Assembly: GCA_030168575.1 (NCBI GenBank)
Contig: CP115555.1
Coordinates: 496,001-560,000 of the forward strand
Source of the DNA: Methanomassiliicoccales archaeon LGM-RCC1
Lineage (GTDB): Archaea > Thermoplasmatota > Thermoplasmata > Methanomassiliicoccales > Methanomethylophilaceae
DNA: 64,000 nt
Reading direction: 5' to 3'
Shown: positions 16,858 to 25,901 of the stretch, in pieces
Numbering within the stretch: the first letter of the stretch is position 1
How the letters are laid out: every line of letters begins with the position of its first letter
Notes under the pieces: generated by a model
Seen by the model: only the letters and a program-made list of their open reading frames with translations
Databases searched by the model: none
Told to the model about the DNA's origin: nothing
Position numbers and translations under genes: made by a program

Positions 16858-19536
16858 TTATGCCCCTGTCATTTCATCTACGTACGCTTGATCGTCACGG
16901 AATATCTTCTCAGTGTACTTGCAATACCTTAAAGGCTTATGTTCATTTCTAAGCTCCCTGCCCAGATTTAAGCCGTATAGCTCATCGATTTTATCTACGA
17001 TATCGATTTCGTAATCACTGTCATCATTGCCGAGGGCGGTCAGCGTCATATCTACTATCGCCCCGTTGCGATTGAACTTCTCCATGCTGGTGAACACCTT
17101 ATGCTTGTGGATCTCACCGCACCTGAGGTTCCTGGAGAGACAGAGGATGTTCTCGTAGAACTCATCCTCGAACCCCTGTTCCTCCAGTTCATGCTGGAAT
17201 CCGCAATTATGGAGGAAATCCAATGTGAAGTAGCTGTCAGGTTCGAGGAAGGATGCTGCCGCAGACTGATAATCTGCAATCATGTCGTCTGTGACACCTG
17301 CTCCGTACAATTTGTCCGCAGTGACATATGTGTCCCCCTCGATGAGGTAATACCTGCGACTTTCCAGATAATCGTTGAATATGTTCATTACTGATTTGTT
17401 GTCCCTCATCTCATCGGTGATTGTCACGAAATCCTTGGAGAACAGTTCCTTATCGACGGCCTCACGTAACGACTGGTAGGCATCCGGATAAATTGAACCT
17501 TGAGCACTTCTGTACCCCAATCTATTAAGGTTATCGATGTTGTAATACGGATCGTTCTTAGTCTTATGTGTGCTCTTATCATCTGATTTTATGTCGAACT
17601 TGGATTCAGCCTTGAAAAACAGCTTACGGGCCACATCATGAGACATAATCCTGGGAGGACTCATCATCGTCGAGAGGTATTCGATTACCTCGTCTGAGAA
17701 CTTCGGCAGATTCATGTCGAAGTAATCCCCATTGGAGTACTGGGAGAACTTAGTCATGAGGGATCTTATGGATTGCTCCTTCATTCCGTATCTTTCTGAG
17801 TACATCCTGCAGAAATCGTTCTTGTTTATGCGACCGGTCTCCTGCAACAACGCTGTTATCTGATCAGGTATCGTCGCCTGACCGAAGCATACAGACGGAG
17901 ATGTCGGCAACACCATGTTCAATGAAGTAAGGATGCTGTTGTGCTTGTACTTACTCAAGAGCATGTACATCTCCTGCTCGTTCCTTATGTCATACTCATC
18001 ACAGATGGCCTTGGAATCGATGATTATCAATTGAGCAGAGATATAGGAATCGCTATACCTCCCCAGATCCAATCTCTTGAGGAACTCTGTGACCTGCTTC
18101 TCATCGAATGGGTAATACCTGACAGTCGTTGAATCCAAACGCAGGACATGGGTTCCGGGTTTGTCAGAACATAGCTTTATGTCCGCACTGTTCATCTTAC
18201 AGAGGGGAGCGTTTTTGAGACAATTCTTGTTTACGAACTCCTTGCAGAGCCTGCTGACCTCTGATATGTGCTTGGGTTTGCCAATTTTGGAAAGAACATA
18301 TGCGATGATGGAATCGTCGGAGAGATTCAATTTCCCATCCTCCAACTCGATATTGTTGTACATCATCGCGCGGAGCTTCCTCTTGAAGGTGTCAGTCTTC
18401 GTCGGATCGTTCAGCAGATCCTCCGGTTCCTTCCATCCCTTAGGATGCATGAGCTCAAGATAACGATAGGTCTCCTCGTCCACAGAATACAGGTCCATGA
18501 ACTGCTTTGCCTTGAACTTGTACAAACTGAAATCTGATGCCAATTCATCCTCTTTCGGTCTTGCCGAGAAGTACGCACGAATCCTCAACAATTCATCATC
18601 GACGTCTTTGTATCTTGACTCAAATGCCTCTGAATCCAAAGCGAAATAATCCCTCACGTTCTCCGGTGCCTTTTCCACCATCTTATGTACGGTCAGGACC
18701 CTGAGGGACAACCCATTGGAAGTACGTTCTACGACCCCTCTCTCCAGAAGCGATGCAATAACGCGGTCATAACTCTCATTGAACATCAATTTCGAATCTA
18801 AATTCTTCTTCAGCTTGAATGCGACTACCGGTCCATCTGCTTCTGATAGGACGCCTATGATGTTCTGTTCCAAAGTCTTGGGTGCCTCTTTGTTTCCAGT
18901 CGAAGACGGTGGTTGGATAACAGGAAGTGAGGATATGACCTTCCCAACATAATCGTTGTTCAACCAAAAGCTGTACTTCCTCTCTGCAGCGTTCTGTCCA
19001 TGAGGTCTCACATGTACCATTAGGTTGGCCGTCTTGGGGATGAAAGCATCGATATTGCCATCAACGATCTTCTGCCTGGTATCGTTCCATACGAACTCAG
19101 CCTTCTGGAGATCATCATCTGGCATTGACCAGAAAGCCGCATTCTTAAACGAGAAATCCCCGTCCTCCGAATCATCAGATGATGTAAACACCAAGAAAAG
19201 GAACCTACTGGTAATCTGCTTATAGAATTCACTCTGCTGCCATGACGAGTTGGTCATCTCCTCAAAATCAAATGCCGGAAATGACATACTCTCCTTGGGA
19301 GGAGAATCATCCTTCACACGGACGGTTCTTATGTAGGTTCCACTGGTTATGAGAGCGTAGTATAGATCTGGCGATGACTTCAACATCCTATCCGCCAAGG
19401 ACCTGAAATACCCTTTAGACTGCGGATTGAGATGCTCCTTGAGGATGGCCTCTATCTCAGAAGAAGACTTGCCGACGAATTGCCTGAGAAAATCTATTAT
19501 CGCCTCTTCAACTTCGATGCCACTTCCACCCATCAA
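16858..19536 (-). CDS. MutH/Sau3AI-like protein with winged-helix repeats
   Basis: 892 residues, ending in TAA. Residues about 60-190 match the MutH/Sau3AI nuclease domain pattern: PKESMSFPAFDFEEM, SWQQSEFYKQ, RFLFLVFTSS, FWSMPDDDL and FVWNDTRQKIVDG. At the place where active members carry Glu-x-Lys (as in G-I-E-L-K-T) this one reads G-T-Y-I-R-T, so the catalytic pair looks lost. The remaining 650 residues appear to be several winged-helix-like modules, probably for DNA or protein contacts. It is the first gene of the operon and divergent from vsr. Confidence 0.6.
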   Translation of the reverse strand: MMGGSGIEVEEAIIDFLRQFVGKSSSEIEAILKEHLNPQSKGYFRSLADRMLKSSPDLYYALITSGTYIRTVRVKDDSPPKESMSFPAFDFEEMTNSSWQQSEFYKQITSRFLFLVFTSSDDSEDGDFSFKNAAFWSMPDDDLQKAEFVWNDTRQKIVDGNIDAFIPKTANLMVHVRPHGQNAAERKYSFWLNNDYVGKVISSLPVIQPPSSTGNKEAPKTLEQNIIGVLSEADGPVVAFKLKKNLDSKLMFNESYDRVIASLLERGVVERTSNGLSLRVLTVHKMVEKAPENVRDYFALDSEAFESRYKDVDDELLRIRAYFSARPKEDELASDFSLYKFKAKQFMDLYSVDEETYRYLELMHPKGWKEPEDLLNDPTKTDTFKRKLRAMMYNNIELEDGKLNLSDDSIIAYVLSKIGKPKHISEVSRLCKEFVNKNCLKNAPLCKMNSADIKLCSDKPGTHVLRLDSTTVRYYPFDEKQVTEFLKRLDLGRYSDSYISAQLIIIDSKAICDEYDIRNEQEMYMLLSKYKHNSILTSLNMVLPTSPSVCFGQATIPDQITALLQETGRINKNDFCRMYSERYGMKEQSIRSLMTKFSQYSNGDYFDMNLPKFSDEVIEYLSTMMSPPRIMSHDVARKLFFKAESKFDIKSDDKSTHKTKNDPYYNIDNLNRLGYRSAQGSIYPDAYQSLREAVDKELFSKDFVTITDEMRDNKSVMNIFNDYLESRRYYLIEGDTYVTADKLYGAGVTDDMIADYQSAAASFLEPDSYFTLDFLHNCGFQHELEEQGFEDEFYENILCLSRNLRCGEIHKHKVFTSMEKFNRNGAIVDMTLTALGNDDSDYEIDIVDKIDELYGLNLGRELRNEHKPLRYCKYTEKIFRDDQAYVDEMTGA

Positions 19537-19546
19537 TTCGTAATAG

Positions 19547-19592
19547 TTGTCGGATTATAAACTAAGCATCCTAATCCTGAACCAATGATATA
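19547..19592. promoter_or_regulatory. divergent promoter region between MutH-like gene and vsr
   Basis: The 78-bp gap holds an AT-rich TATA-like TTTATAA on the minus strand (near 19553-19561), serving the MutH-like operon, and a plus-strand ATGATATACC (near 19583-19592), serving vsr. Both operons of the island can therefore be set from one shared regulatory region. Confidence 0.4.
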
Positions 19593-19614
19593 CCTGTAAA
19601 CCAATCTGAGAAGT

Positions 19615-20070
19615 ATGAGGACTGCGCCGAAGCCCTTGAATAAGAACGTCACGAAATCCATGAAAGGAAACGTTCGCAAAGACACCAAACCGGAGCTTAT
19701 CCTCCGCAAAGGCCTCAGGGATGCAGGTTACAGCGGCTACCGCCTGCAGTGGAAGGTTCCTGGAAGGCCGGATATCTGCTATCCGGGCAGGAAGATCGCC
19801 ATATTCGTTAACGGATGCTTTTGGCACAGATGCCCCAAGTGCAATCTGCCCGTGCCCACGAACAACAGGGAATACTGGGAATCCAAGTTCGAGGCTAACA
19901 AGATCCGTGATGCTGATAAGATATCGGCATTGGAATCATCGGGATGGACAGTGATGGTTGTATGGGAATGCGACCTCAAAAAGAATCTGGAATCGCAGAT
20001 TGAACGTATCGCAGAACTGATTCTCTCAAAGGATGATGAAAAGAAACGTGGCAAACGTAAGAAGGATTAA
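19615..20070 (+). CDS. vsr: Vsr-type very short patch repair endonuclease
   Basis: 151 residues with the Vsr hallmarks: TKPELILRKGL, WKVPGRPDICYP (metal-binding Asp near residue 52), IAIFVNGCFWHRCP and a final SGWTVMVVWECDL. Vsr nicks next to T:G mismatches that arise when 5-methylcytosine deaminates, so it protects a genome that carries a C5-methylated site. It lies 25 bp upstream of a cytosine methyltransferase, the classical partnership. It ends with TAA. Confidence 0.92.
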   Translation: MRTAPKPLNKNVTKSMKGNVRKDTKPELILRKGLRDAGYSGYRLQWKVPGRPDICYPGRKIAIFVNGCFWHRCPKCNLPVPTNNREYWESKFEANKIRDADKISALESSGWTVMVVWECDLKKNLESQIERIAELILSKDDEKKRGKRKKD

Positions 20071-20095
20071 TATCGGTAGATTGGATCCCGCTAAC

Positions 20096-21322
20096 ATGGA
20101 ATCCTGCATCCGCGTAGTCGAATTGTTCGCTGGTGTCGGGGGATTCCGTGTCGGGTTAGAAAGAGCCTCTTCAGAGAGGTTCAAGACCATCTGGGCTAAT
20201 CAATGGGAGCCAAAATCCAAGATGCAGGCCGCCTTCACATGCTATGAATATCATTACGGAAACTCTGGCTCCAAGAATGTGAACGAGGACATCTCTAAAG
20301 TCAGGGACGATGTCCCAAAAGACTTCGAACTCCTAGTAGGCGGTTTCCCCTGTCAGGATTATTCCGTGGCTTCCACACATGCAAAAGGCATCCAAGGGAA
20401 AAAGGGAGTCCTGTGGTGGGACCTATACCACATCGTTCAAAAGCACCACCCAAGATACATTCTCTTAGAGAACGTGGATCGCCTCCTCAAATCACCAGTG
20501 GACAAAAGAGGAAGGGACTTCGGGGTAATCCTCAGATGCCTTTCGGACGAGGGGTACTACGTGGAATGGCGCGTCATCAACGCTAATGACTACGGAATGG
20601 TTCAGAGACGCAGGAGGACATTCATATTCGCCTGCAGAGAGAACCATCCGTTCATCAAAACAGTGAGAGACATCGACTTGAAGGATCTGGTCCTTTCGAA
20701 GGGTTATTTCCAATCCGTGTTCCCGGTCAAAGGTCTGAAAGACCTGGAGAAGATCGGCTCTTACGAAATCAAAAAATCCTACAAAGGCCTGGTCGATGTA
20801 TCCGACAGGTTCGAAGGACGTTTCTACAACTCCGGTGTGATGTCAAAGGGAAACATCTACACATGCGAGACCGTTCCAAAGTATCGCAAGAAGAAGGGCG
20901 AGGGATTACTATCAACCGTCGTAGATAGCTGCGATGACCCTGCATACTTGCAGGAGGATTATATCGACAAATGGATTGAGATGAAGGGCAGTAAACGCTT
21001 GCTGAGAACGAACAAGAAAACAGGCATCCAATATTACTATTCCGAAGGCTCCATTCCTTTCCCGGACCCGCTGGACAAGCCTGGAAGAACCATGCTCACA
21101 TCCGAAGGGACAAGAAACCGCAGTTCTCACGTAATAAGGGATCCAGGCAACGGCATGCTTCGTGTGCTGACTCCCGAAGAGTGCGAGAAACTGAATGGCT
21201 TCGAGCCTGGTTGGACCTTCATGCTATCGAAACGCCAGAGATATTTCACAATGGGTAATGCGCTTGTTGTGGATCTCATCGAGAGAATGGGTAAGGGCAT
21301 CCTAAGTCTCGAAGACATGTGA
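20096..21322 (+). CDS. DNA cytosine-5 methyltransferase 3
   Basis: 408 residues from the ATG at 20096; the frame opens earlier (20033) but that would overlap vsr. Motif [18 protein letters not shown], motif [13 protein letters not shown] (catalytic Cys near residue 85), motif [11 protein letters not shown], motif [15 protein letters not shown] and a C-terminal [14 protein letters not shown] are visible. It resembles the methyltransferases found in large multi-gene restriction systems with Vsr. Together with the divergent helicase, ParB-like and MutH-like genes it probably provides the self-marking of that system. Confidence 0.92.
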   Translation: MESCIRVVELFAGVGGFRVGLERASSERFKTIWANQWEPKSKMQAAFTCYEYHYGNSGSKNVNEDISKVRDDVPKDFELLVGGFPCQDYSVASTHAKGIQGKKGVLWWDLYHIVQKHHPRYILLENVDRLLKSPVDKRGRDFGVILRCLSDEGYYVEWRVINANDYGMVQRRRRTFIFACRENHPFIKTVRDIDLKDLVLSKGYFQSVFPVKGLKDLEKIGSYEIKKSYKGLVDVSDRFEGRFYNSGVMSKGNIYTCETVPKYRKKKGEGLLSTVVDSCDDPAYLQEDYIDKWIEMKGSKRLLRTNKKTGIQYYYSEGSIPFPDPLDKPGRTMLTSEGTRNRSSHVIRDPGNGMLRVLTPEECEKLNGFEPGWTFMLSKRQRYFTMGNALVVDLIERMGKGILSLEDM

Positions 21323-21414
21323 TGAATCGACCTCTTTCGACTTTATCACGGTTCGAATTACATGCAAACACGAGGGTTATAGGATTCTTATCCTTCCACT
21401 ACCATACCCTCTCC

Positions 21415-22770
21415 ATGTCCGAGATCAGATGCCCCCGCTGCGGAACGTTCTTCCAGATAGACGAATCCGATTACGGAAAGATAGTCAGCCAGGTGCGCGA
21501 CGCGGAGTTCTCCAAGGAGATGGAGTACCGCGTGCAGCATTACGAGAAGGAGAAGGCCGATGCCGTATCTATCACCAAAGCTGAAGAGGAGAAGAGGCAC
21601 GCCGACCTCCTCAACAAGACGAAGGAGCAGCTGAACGGGGAGATAGCCTCCAGGGACAGGGAGATAGCCGATCTCAGGTCCAGGATCGAGAAGTTCGAAC
21701 TGGAGAAAACCATCGCCGTGAAGGATGCCGAGGATGCCAAAGAGAAGGAGATCTCCGATCTGAAATCCAAACAATCCGGATGGGAGAGCGAGAAGAAACT
21801 CGCCCTCTCCGAAGCGGAGAACAGGAAGATAGAGGAACTCAACTCCAAGGAGAAAGAGATCTCAGAACTCAAAGCGAAGATCGACCAAGTCGAGATGTCA
21901 AACAGACTCGAGCAGGACAACATCAGGAACCAATACGAGTCGCAGCTCAAAGCGAAGGACGAGGAGGTCCAGTTCTACAAGGATTTCAAAGCGAAACAGA
22001 GCACCAAGATGATTGGGGAATCCCTTGAGATCTTCTGCATGAACGAGTTCAACAAGCTGCGCCCCACCGCATTCCAGAACGCGTACTTCGAGAAGGACAA
22101 CGAGGTGTCCGGCTCTGGATCCAAAGGGGATTTCATCTTCAGGGATTCCGAGGACGGCGTCGAGTACATCAGCATAATGTTCGAGATGAAGAACGAGGCC
22201 GATCAGACCGCCACCAAGCACCGCAACGAGGACTTCTTCAGGGAACTCGATAAGGACCGCACCGAGAAGGGATGCGAATACGCCGTCCTGGTCACCATGC
22301 TGGAACCGGACAACGAACTGTACAACACCGGCATAGTGGACGTCTCCTACAGATACCCCAAGATGTACGTCATAAGGCCGCAGTTCTTCATCCCCATGAT
22401 CACCCTCCTGCGCAACGCATCGAGGAACTCCCTCCAATACAAGCAGGAGCTCATGGACATCAGGAACCAGAATCTCGACATCACCCATTTCGAGGAGAAC
22501 ATGAACGCCTTCAAGGACGGCTTCGAGAGGAACTACCGTTTGGCGAGCGAGAGGTTCGCCAAGGCCATAGATGAGATCGACAAGACCATCGACCACCTGC
22601 AGAAGGTGAAGGAGGGTCTGATAGGATCAGAGAGGAACCTAAGACTGGCGAACGACAAGGCCCAGGACCTGTCGATAAAGAAGCTGACCAAGAACAATCC
22701 CACTATGGCGAAGAAATTCGCGGATCTGAAGGACGATAATGAGCAGAAATCAGACGAACGATCGAATTGA
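21415..22770 (+). CDS. DUF2130 family protein
   Basis: 451 residues from the ATG at 21415. It begins with a zinc-ribbon-like [10 protein letters not shown], followed by about 180 residues of Lys/Glu-rich coiled coil and then the DUF2130 core with [39 protein letters not shown] and [11 protein letters not shown]. The core has a restriction-endonuclease-like arrangement (Asp, then Glu-x-Lys in FEMKNE). Members are widespread and poorly characterised. It follows the methyltransferase by 92 bp and has higher GC than the methylase genes, so it need not belong to the restriction system. Confidence 0.85.
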   Translation: MSEIRCPRCGTFFQIDESDYGKIVSQVRDAEFSKEMEYRVQHYEKEKADAVSITKAEEEKRHADLLNKTKEQLNGEIASRDREIADLRSRIEKFELEKTIAVKDAEDAKEKEISDLKSKQSGWESEKKLALSEAENRKIEELNSKEKEISELKAKIDQVEMSNRLEQDNIRNQYESQLKAKDEEVQFYKDFKAKQSTKMIGESLEIFCMNEFNKLRPTAFQNAYFEKDNEVSGSGSKGDFIFRDSEDGVEYISIMFEMKNEADQTATKHRNEDFFRELDKDRTEKGCEYAVLVTMLEPDNELYNTGIVDVSYRYPKMYVIRPQFFIPMITLLRNASRNSLQYKQELMDIRNQNLDITHFEENMNAFKDGFERNYRLASERFAKAIDEIDKTIDHLQKVKEGLIGSERNLRLANDKAQDLSIKKLTKNNPTMAKKFADLKDDNEQKSDERSN

Positions 22771-22893
22771 ATCGATAAGGAAGGTATTAAGAAAAAGTGT
22801 GCAGCTGACATCTATGCTAGATATCCTAACCAAACTGCTAGGTATGCAATTAGATGTTACTCTGACAAATGTGATACCTAAATGAGAATTGCA

Positions 22894-23241
22894 TCATTCA
22901 CCACATAACCAGATGTTCAGAATAGAGTTGACCCTATCCAACTCTTTCTGTTCATCCCCTTCGTACCTGTAGACCTCATGATCGGTGTTCACTGACAGCT
23001 CATTCTCTCCGTCATCGTCGATCCTCAGCCTATAGATGCTGTTACCGGTCCAACTGCGGTACAGGTACAATGTATCCCCCTCCATGAACGATCCCCACCT
23101 GTCATCCATGCCCTCGGGCCTGCGACCGGATCTGAGGATCCCCAGCTCCTCGGAGCTGAATCTCCTCTTCAATATGATCCTGATGGATTGGTCACCGATG
23201 TCTACGAACCGCCAATCGTCCCTCATCGCTGGTCTATCCAT
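22894..23241 (-). CDS. conserved protein of unknown function with RSWTG motif
   Basis: 115 residues from the ATG at 23241, which has GAGGTG in good spacing; a GTG 15 nt upstream is the alternative. It has a DRWGSFMEGDTLYLYRSW segment followed by TGNSIYRLRI, a pattern I know from a widespread family of small hypothetical proteins. No enzymatic motif is seen. It may be co-transcribed with the SIMPL-domain gene 46 bp upstream. Confidence 0.6.
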   Translation of the reverse strand: MDRPAMRDDWRFVDIGDQSIRIILKRRFSSEELGILRSGRRPEGMDDRWGSFMEGDTLYLYRSWTGNSIYRLRIDDDGENELSVNTDHEVYRYEGDEQKELDRVNSILNIWLCGE

Positions 23242-23287
23242 CGTTCCGCACCTCACAGGAAGATGATGGGGTCTCCCCCATCGTTGA

Positions 23288-23959
23288 TCAATCCTCGATC
23301 TCCCAGACCATGGTCACCAATTCCTCGACGGAAGTATCTTCCGGATCTATATCCAAGCCGAATCCACCATCGTATATCGGCGATGCGAGCATCTTGCAAT
23401 CGGAATAGTCCTCGTACCCTCCGTATGAGCTGAATTTCCTGTCGACGCTCAGCAGCTTCCCCAGCTTCGCACCCACGGATTGCACGATGGTCTCCGCTTC
23501 ATCCTTTGCATGCCTGCATGCCTCCTGCAGCGCCCTGTTCTTCAGGGCCTCCATGTCACTGTTCCTGAAAGAGAACCTGATCCTAGGGGTGATGTCCATC
23601 TTCATTATCCTGCCGAGGATATCCGCCAGCTTCTTGTTGTCGTTGGGGAACTCGAAGGACAGACCCTGCTCATAGACGAAGCCGTCCGGATATTCCTTGT
23701 ATACGTCATCACCGTCCTCGTCCACACCGATCTTCCTCTTGGAATAGGCCTGAGAGACGGACAGGTTGGTGGTCTTGAGCGCCTCGCGGGCTATGCCCGA
23801 CTTCTCTATGGCATCCTTCAGCCTCACGGTGCAGTCGGTCATCTCCTGCACTGCTTTACTGTACTCCTTCGCCCTTCCGGTGACGTCGAAACTCACCACG
23901 GTGATATCCGACGGTGCGGTCACGGTGGCCTTGCCGCTCATAGTGATCATTCTTTCCAT
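23288..23959 (-). CDS. SIMPL domain (DUF541) protein
   Basis: 223 residues. The opening TMSGKATVTAPSDITVVSFDVTG and the pattern of alternating strands and helices (KDAIEKSGI, LKTTNLSV, ALQEACRHAKDEAETI, GAKLGKLLSV) are typical of the DUF541/SIMPL family. Bacterial members are mostly periplasmic; this one has no signal peptide and is probably cytoplasmic. The start ATG follows GGTGAG. The biochemical role is unknown. Confidence 0.8.
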   Translation of the reverse strand: MERMITMSGKATVTAPSDITVVSFDVTGRAKEYSKAVQEMTDCTVRLKDAIEKSGIAREALKTTNLSVSQAYSKRKIGVDEDGDDVYKEYPDGFVYEQGLSFEFPNDNKKLADILGRIMKMDITPRIRFSFRNSDMEALKNRALQEACRHAKDEAETIVQSVGAKLGKLLSVDRKFSSYGGYEDYSDCKMLASPIYDGGFGLDIDPEDTSVEELVTMVWEIED

Positions 23960-24151
23960 ATTCTCACCTTCTTCTCCCGGAAGTATTCCGGGGCTTACGT
24001 GATCGATATGGGTCGCAGGAGTATAATAACACTACAATGTTATGTTTGTTATCTTTTTTCTGCGGGTTAGCCGGACGGTTGCGATGATATCAGTGAAGAA
24101 ACTGCTGGAGAGTGAAATCAGCAAAGCTGCGGCTCAGAGATGGATCGATGA

Positions 24152-24361
24152 TCAGTCCGCTCTCTGAAGCTCCTTTTCTGCAAGGTAACGGACATCCCTG
24201 ACGAGGTGCTCTTTGATATCGAGATCGACGATAGCCTCATCAATGGACATTTTGCGAATTCTGACTATCGAAGCTACTGAATGTGCATAGTTCTCAATCA
24301 AAATATCATCGATTTCCTGCTCCCTAAGCTCCTCAGCATAGCTCTTAGTCAATTCATCCAT
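24152..24361 (-). CDS. tandem 69-residue helical protein, copy 1
   Basis: 69 residues from the ATG at 24361, which follows a conserved CGATAGT box. The layout is an amphipathic helix (TKSYAEELREQEIDD), a second helix with SVASIVRIRKMSIDEAI, and a C-terminal helix with VRDVRYLAEKELQRAD. The charged, all-helical form and the tandem copies suggest a small regulatory or antitoxin-like protein, but no family is recognised. Residue 63 is Lys (AAG), the site that is TAG in copy 2. Confidence 0.55.
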   Translation of the reverse strand: MDELTKSYAEELREQEIDDILIENYAHSVASIVRIRKMSIDEAIVDLDIKEHLVRDVRYLAEKELQRAD

Positions 24362-24390
24362 ACTATCGATTGAACAGTGCCCTATCCAAT

Positions 24391-24400
24391 TATTATAATC
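24391..24400 (-). promoter_or_regulatory. TATA box of tandem copy 1
   Basis: On the minus strand a GATTATAATA element lies about 30 nt before the ATG at 24361, after a conserved GGCAAG. The same box is found before the other two copies. Confidence 0.45.
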
Positions 24401-24515
24401 TTGCCTGTGCCGTTCCTCGTACTTCAAGAAATCAGTACATGCCCTGGAAGACAAAGGGTAGACGCATGATGGATGATAATAACGCGCGATTATGGAGTCG
24501 ATGATGTATGTCTAA

Positions 24516-24725
24516 TCAATCCGCTTTCTGAAGCTCCTACTCGGCGAGGAAACGAACGTCCCTGATGAGATACTCCTTGATGTTGAGCTTTACAAGGGCT
24601 TCGTCAATGGAGATGTTGTCGCTTCTGACCAACGCTACGACAAACTTAGCATCCTCTTCGATCAGGGCATCTTCCACTGCCTGCTCCAAGAGTTCCTCAG
24701 CGTAGCTCTTCACCGTTTCCTCCAT
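24516..24725 (-). CDS. tandem 69-residue helical protein, copy 2, with in-frame TAG
   Basis: Read through the TAG at 24537-24539 this gene is 210 nt, exactly the length of its two siblings, and ends in the same way: LAE-x-ELQKAD then TGA. The TAG is codon 63. Siblings have AAG (Lys) there, so one base change separates them. The six codons after the TAG are as conserved as the rest, and the TGA is at the same place. Loss of six residues by a fresh nonsense mutation is possible; amber readthrough would restore the full protein with pyrrolysine, a lysine derivative, at the lysine site. The start ATG at 24725 is supported by the repeated promoter. Confidence 0.6.
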
Positions 24726-24753
24726 ACTATCGATTAACAATCCGCTTGTCTTA

Positions 24754-24763
24754 ATTTTATAAT
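24754..24763 (-). promoter_or_regulatory. TATA box of tandem copy 2
   Basis: On the minus strand a GATTATAAAA-type element lies about 30 nt before the ATG at 24725, preceded by GGGCAA. It is conserved in all three copies. Confidence 0.5.
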
Positions 24764-24897
24764 CTTGCCCTTGCCGTTCCTTGCACTTCAAGAAATCGGT
24801 ACATTCTCTAGTTGGCAAACCGGGTAGACAATATGTACAATGCAAAGACCTATGTAGATGATGAGAACACCCTGATTTTGGTGTCGATGATATCTGA

Positions 24898-25107
24898 TCA
24901 ATCCCCTTTCTGAAGCTCCTTCTCGGCGAGGAAACGGATGTCTTTCTCTAATGATGGATCGATACTCAGATTGCTCATAGCCTCGTCTATCGAAATGTTA
25001 TTCCTCTTAACCATGAAAACGATATTCTTAGCCTGAACATCGATCTGCGCATCCTCGATGGCCTGCTCCCTGAGTTCCTCAGCGAAACTCTTTGCCGTTT
25101 CCTCCAT
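24898..25107 (-). CDS. tandem 69-residue helical protein, copy 3
   Basis: 69 residues: MEETAKSFAEELREQAIED, a central helix NIVFMVKRNNISIDEAM and a closing RFLAEKELQKGD. It is closest to copy 2 in its first and last segments. Lys63 is AAG. The ATG at 25107 lies directly after the conserved CGATAGT box. As with the other copies, the function is unknown. Confidence 0.55.
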   Translation of the reverse strand: MEETAKSFAEELREQAIEDAQIDVQAKNIVFMVKRNNISIDEAMSNLSIDPSLEKDIRFLAEKELQKGD

Positions 25108-25135
25108 ACTATCGATTTATCATCCGCATGTCTCA

Positions 25136-25145
25136 GTTTTATAAT
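25136..25145 (-). promoter_or_regulatory. TATA box of tandem copy 3
   Basis: On the minus strand GATTATAAAA lies about 30 nt before the ATG at 25107, preceded by GAGCAA. It has the same layout as the boxes of copies 1 and 2, which supports independent transcription of each copy. Confidence 0.5.
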
Positions 25146-25240
25146 CTTGCTCGTGCCGTTCCTGGTAACGATAAGGTTAGATCGCTCGCTAACTAAACAC
25201 TGAAAAACCAACCGTTCCCGACTTCAAAGAGAAGGATCGA

Positions 25241-25834
25241 TCATCTTACCCTGAACGCCACCCTCATCCTGTCGGCGATCCTTCCGCATTCCTCTTCCGA
25301 GGCCTGACTGATGGATCCCCCTACGACGGAGACTGTCACGCCGTCGATGGACTCCCTGCACTCCTTGATGAAGTCCAGGACCGCCTGGTAGGAATCTATC
25401 CCGAACCTGCTGCGGGTGACCTCCAGGTACTCCTCCGCGTTGCATGCGTTCAGGGAGATGGAAACGGAATCCACCAAACCCACCATCTCCGGCACGATGT
25501 CCCTGCCGTTGATGAGGTTGCCCAGACCGTTTGTGTCCAGTCTGACCCTCTTGTGCAGGGTATCCTTGATGAACCTGGCGATGACCTTGAGGTCGTCGAA
25601 CCTCTCCGTTGGCTCCCCGTAGCCGCAGAACACTATCTCCGGGACCCCTTCCAGATCCAGCGATGATAGCTTGTCCTCAAGCTCCTGCACCGTGGGCTCC
25701 CTGTCCAGCCACAGCGAGTCAGCATCCCCTAGATGATCGGTCTCGTCCCTGACGCAGAAGGTGCACCTGCAGGGGCACCTGTTGGTCATGTTGATGTAGT
25801 ATCTCGATCCGTAGCGGTAGACTATGCTGGGCAT
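25241..25834 (-). CDS. radical SAM protein, TatD-associated type
   Basis: 197 residues from the ATG at 25834, which has GGGAG seven bases upstream. The cluster motif reads CPCRCTFC (Cys-x3-Cys-x2-Cys, near residue 20). It is followed by FCGYGEPTERF, RLDTNGLGN and SISLNACNAEEY, the usual radical SAM strands for AdoMet binding. The short length and the VYRYGSRYYINMTNRC opening resemble the radical SAM proteins linked to TatD nucleases. No TatD gene is adjacent. The substrate is unknown. Confidence 0.8.
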   Translation of the reverse strand: MPSIVYRYGSRYYINMTNRCPCRCTFCVRDETDHLGDADSLWLDREPTVQELEDKLSSLDLEGVPEIVFCGYGEPTERFDDLKVIARFIKDTLHKRVRLDTNGLGNLINGRDIVPEMVGLVDSVSISLNACNAEEYLEVTRSRFGIDSYQAVLDFIKECRESIDGVTVSVVGGSISQASEEECGRIADRMRVAFRVR

Positions 25835-25876
25835 CGTGACTCCCATGAGTGATTCGGTATAAAATAGTGAATAAAG

Positions 25877-25894
25877 AAGGGCCGTGAGGCCCTT
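25877..25894 (-). terminator. hairpin terminator after thiolase
   Basis: A perfect 7-bp stem (AAGGGCC / GGCCCTT) with a GTGA loop lies 8 bp downstream of the thiolase stop codon and is followed on the minus strand by TCTTTATTCAC. It separates the thiolase from the radical SAM gene. Confidence 0.6.
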
Positions 25895-25901
25895 GGTTTG
25901 A

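Larger units (their letters stand above)
24140..25190 (-). repeat. three tandem gene-plus-promoter units
   Basis: Three diverged direct repeats of about 370 bp each contain a 210-bp gene, an upstream ACTATCGAT box next to the ATG, a TTATAA box and, in the first two, a conserved CACTTCAAGAAATC-like remainder further upstream. The region therefore arose by tandem duplication of a whole transcription unit. Confidence 0.75.

Noticed and set aside
13091-21322. Identification of the island as DISARM or BREX
   Set aside because: The DUF1998 (DrmB) and DrmA-type helicase of DISARM and the PglZ/BrxC/BrxL genes of BREX are absent; only a C5 methylase and PLD domain are shared with DISARM.
21388-22596. 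Long minus-strand ORFs opposite the DUF2130 gene
   Set aside because: They are low-complexity shadows of the coiled-coil region (Leu/Val/Ser-rich) and have no family pattern.
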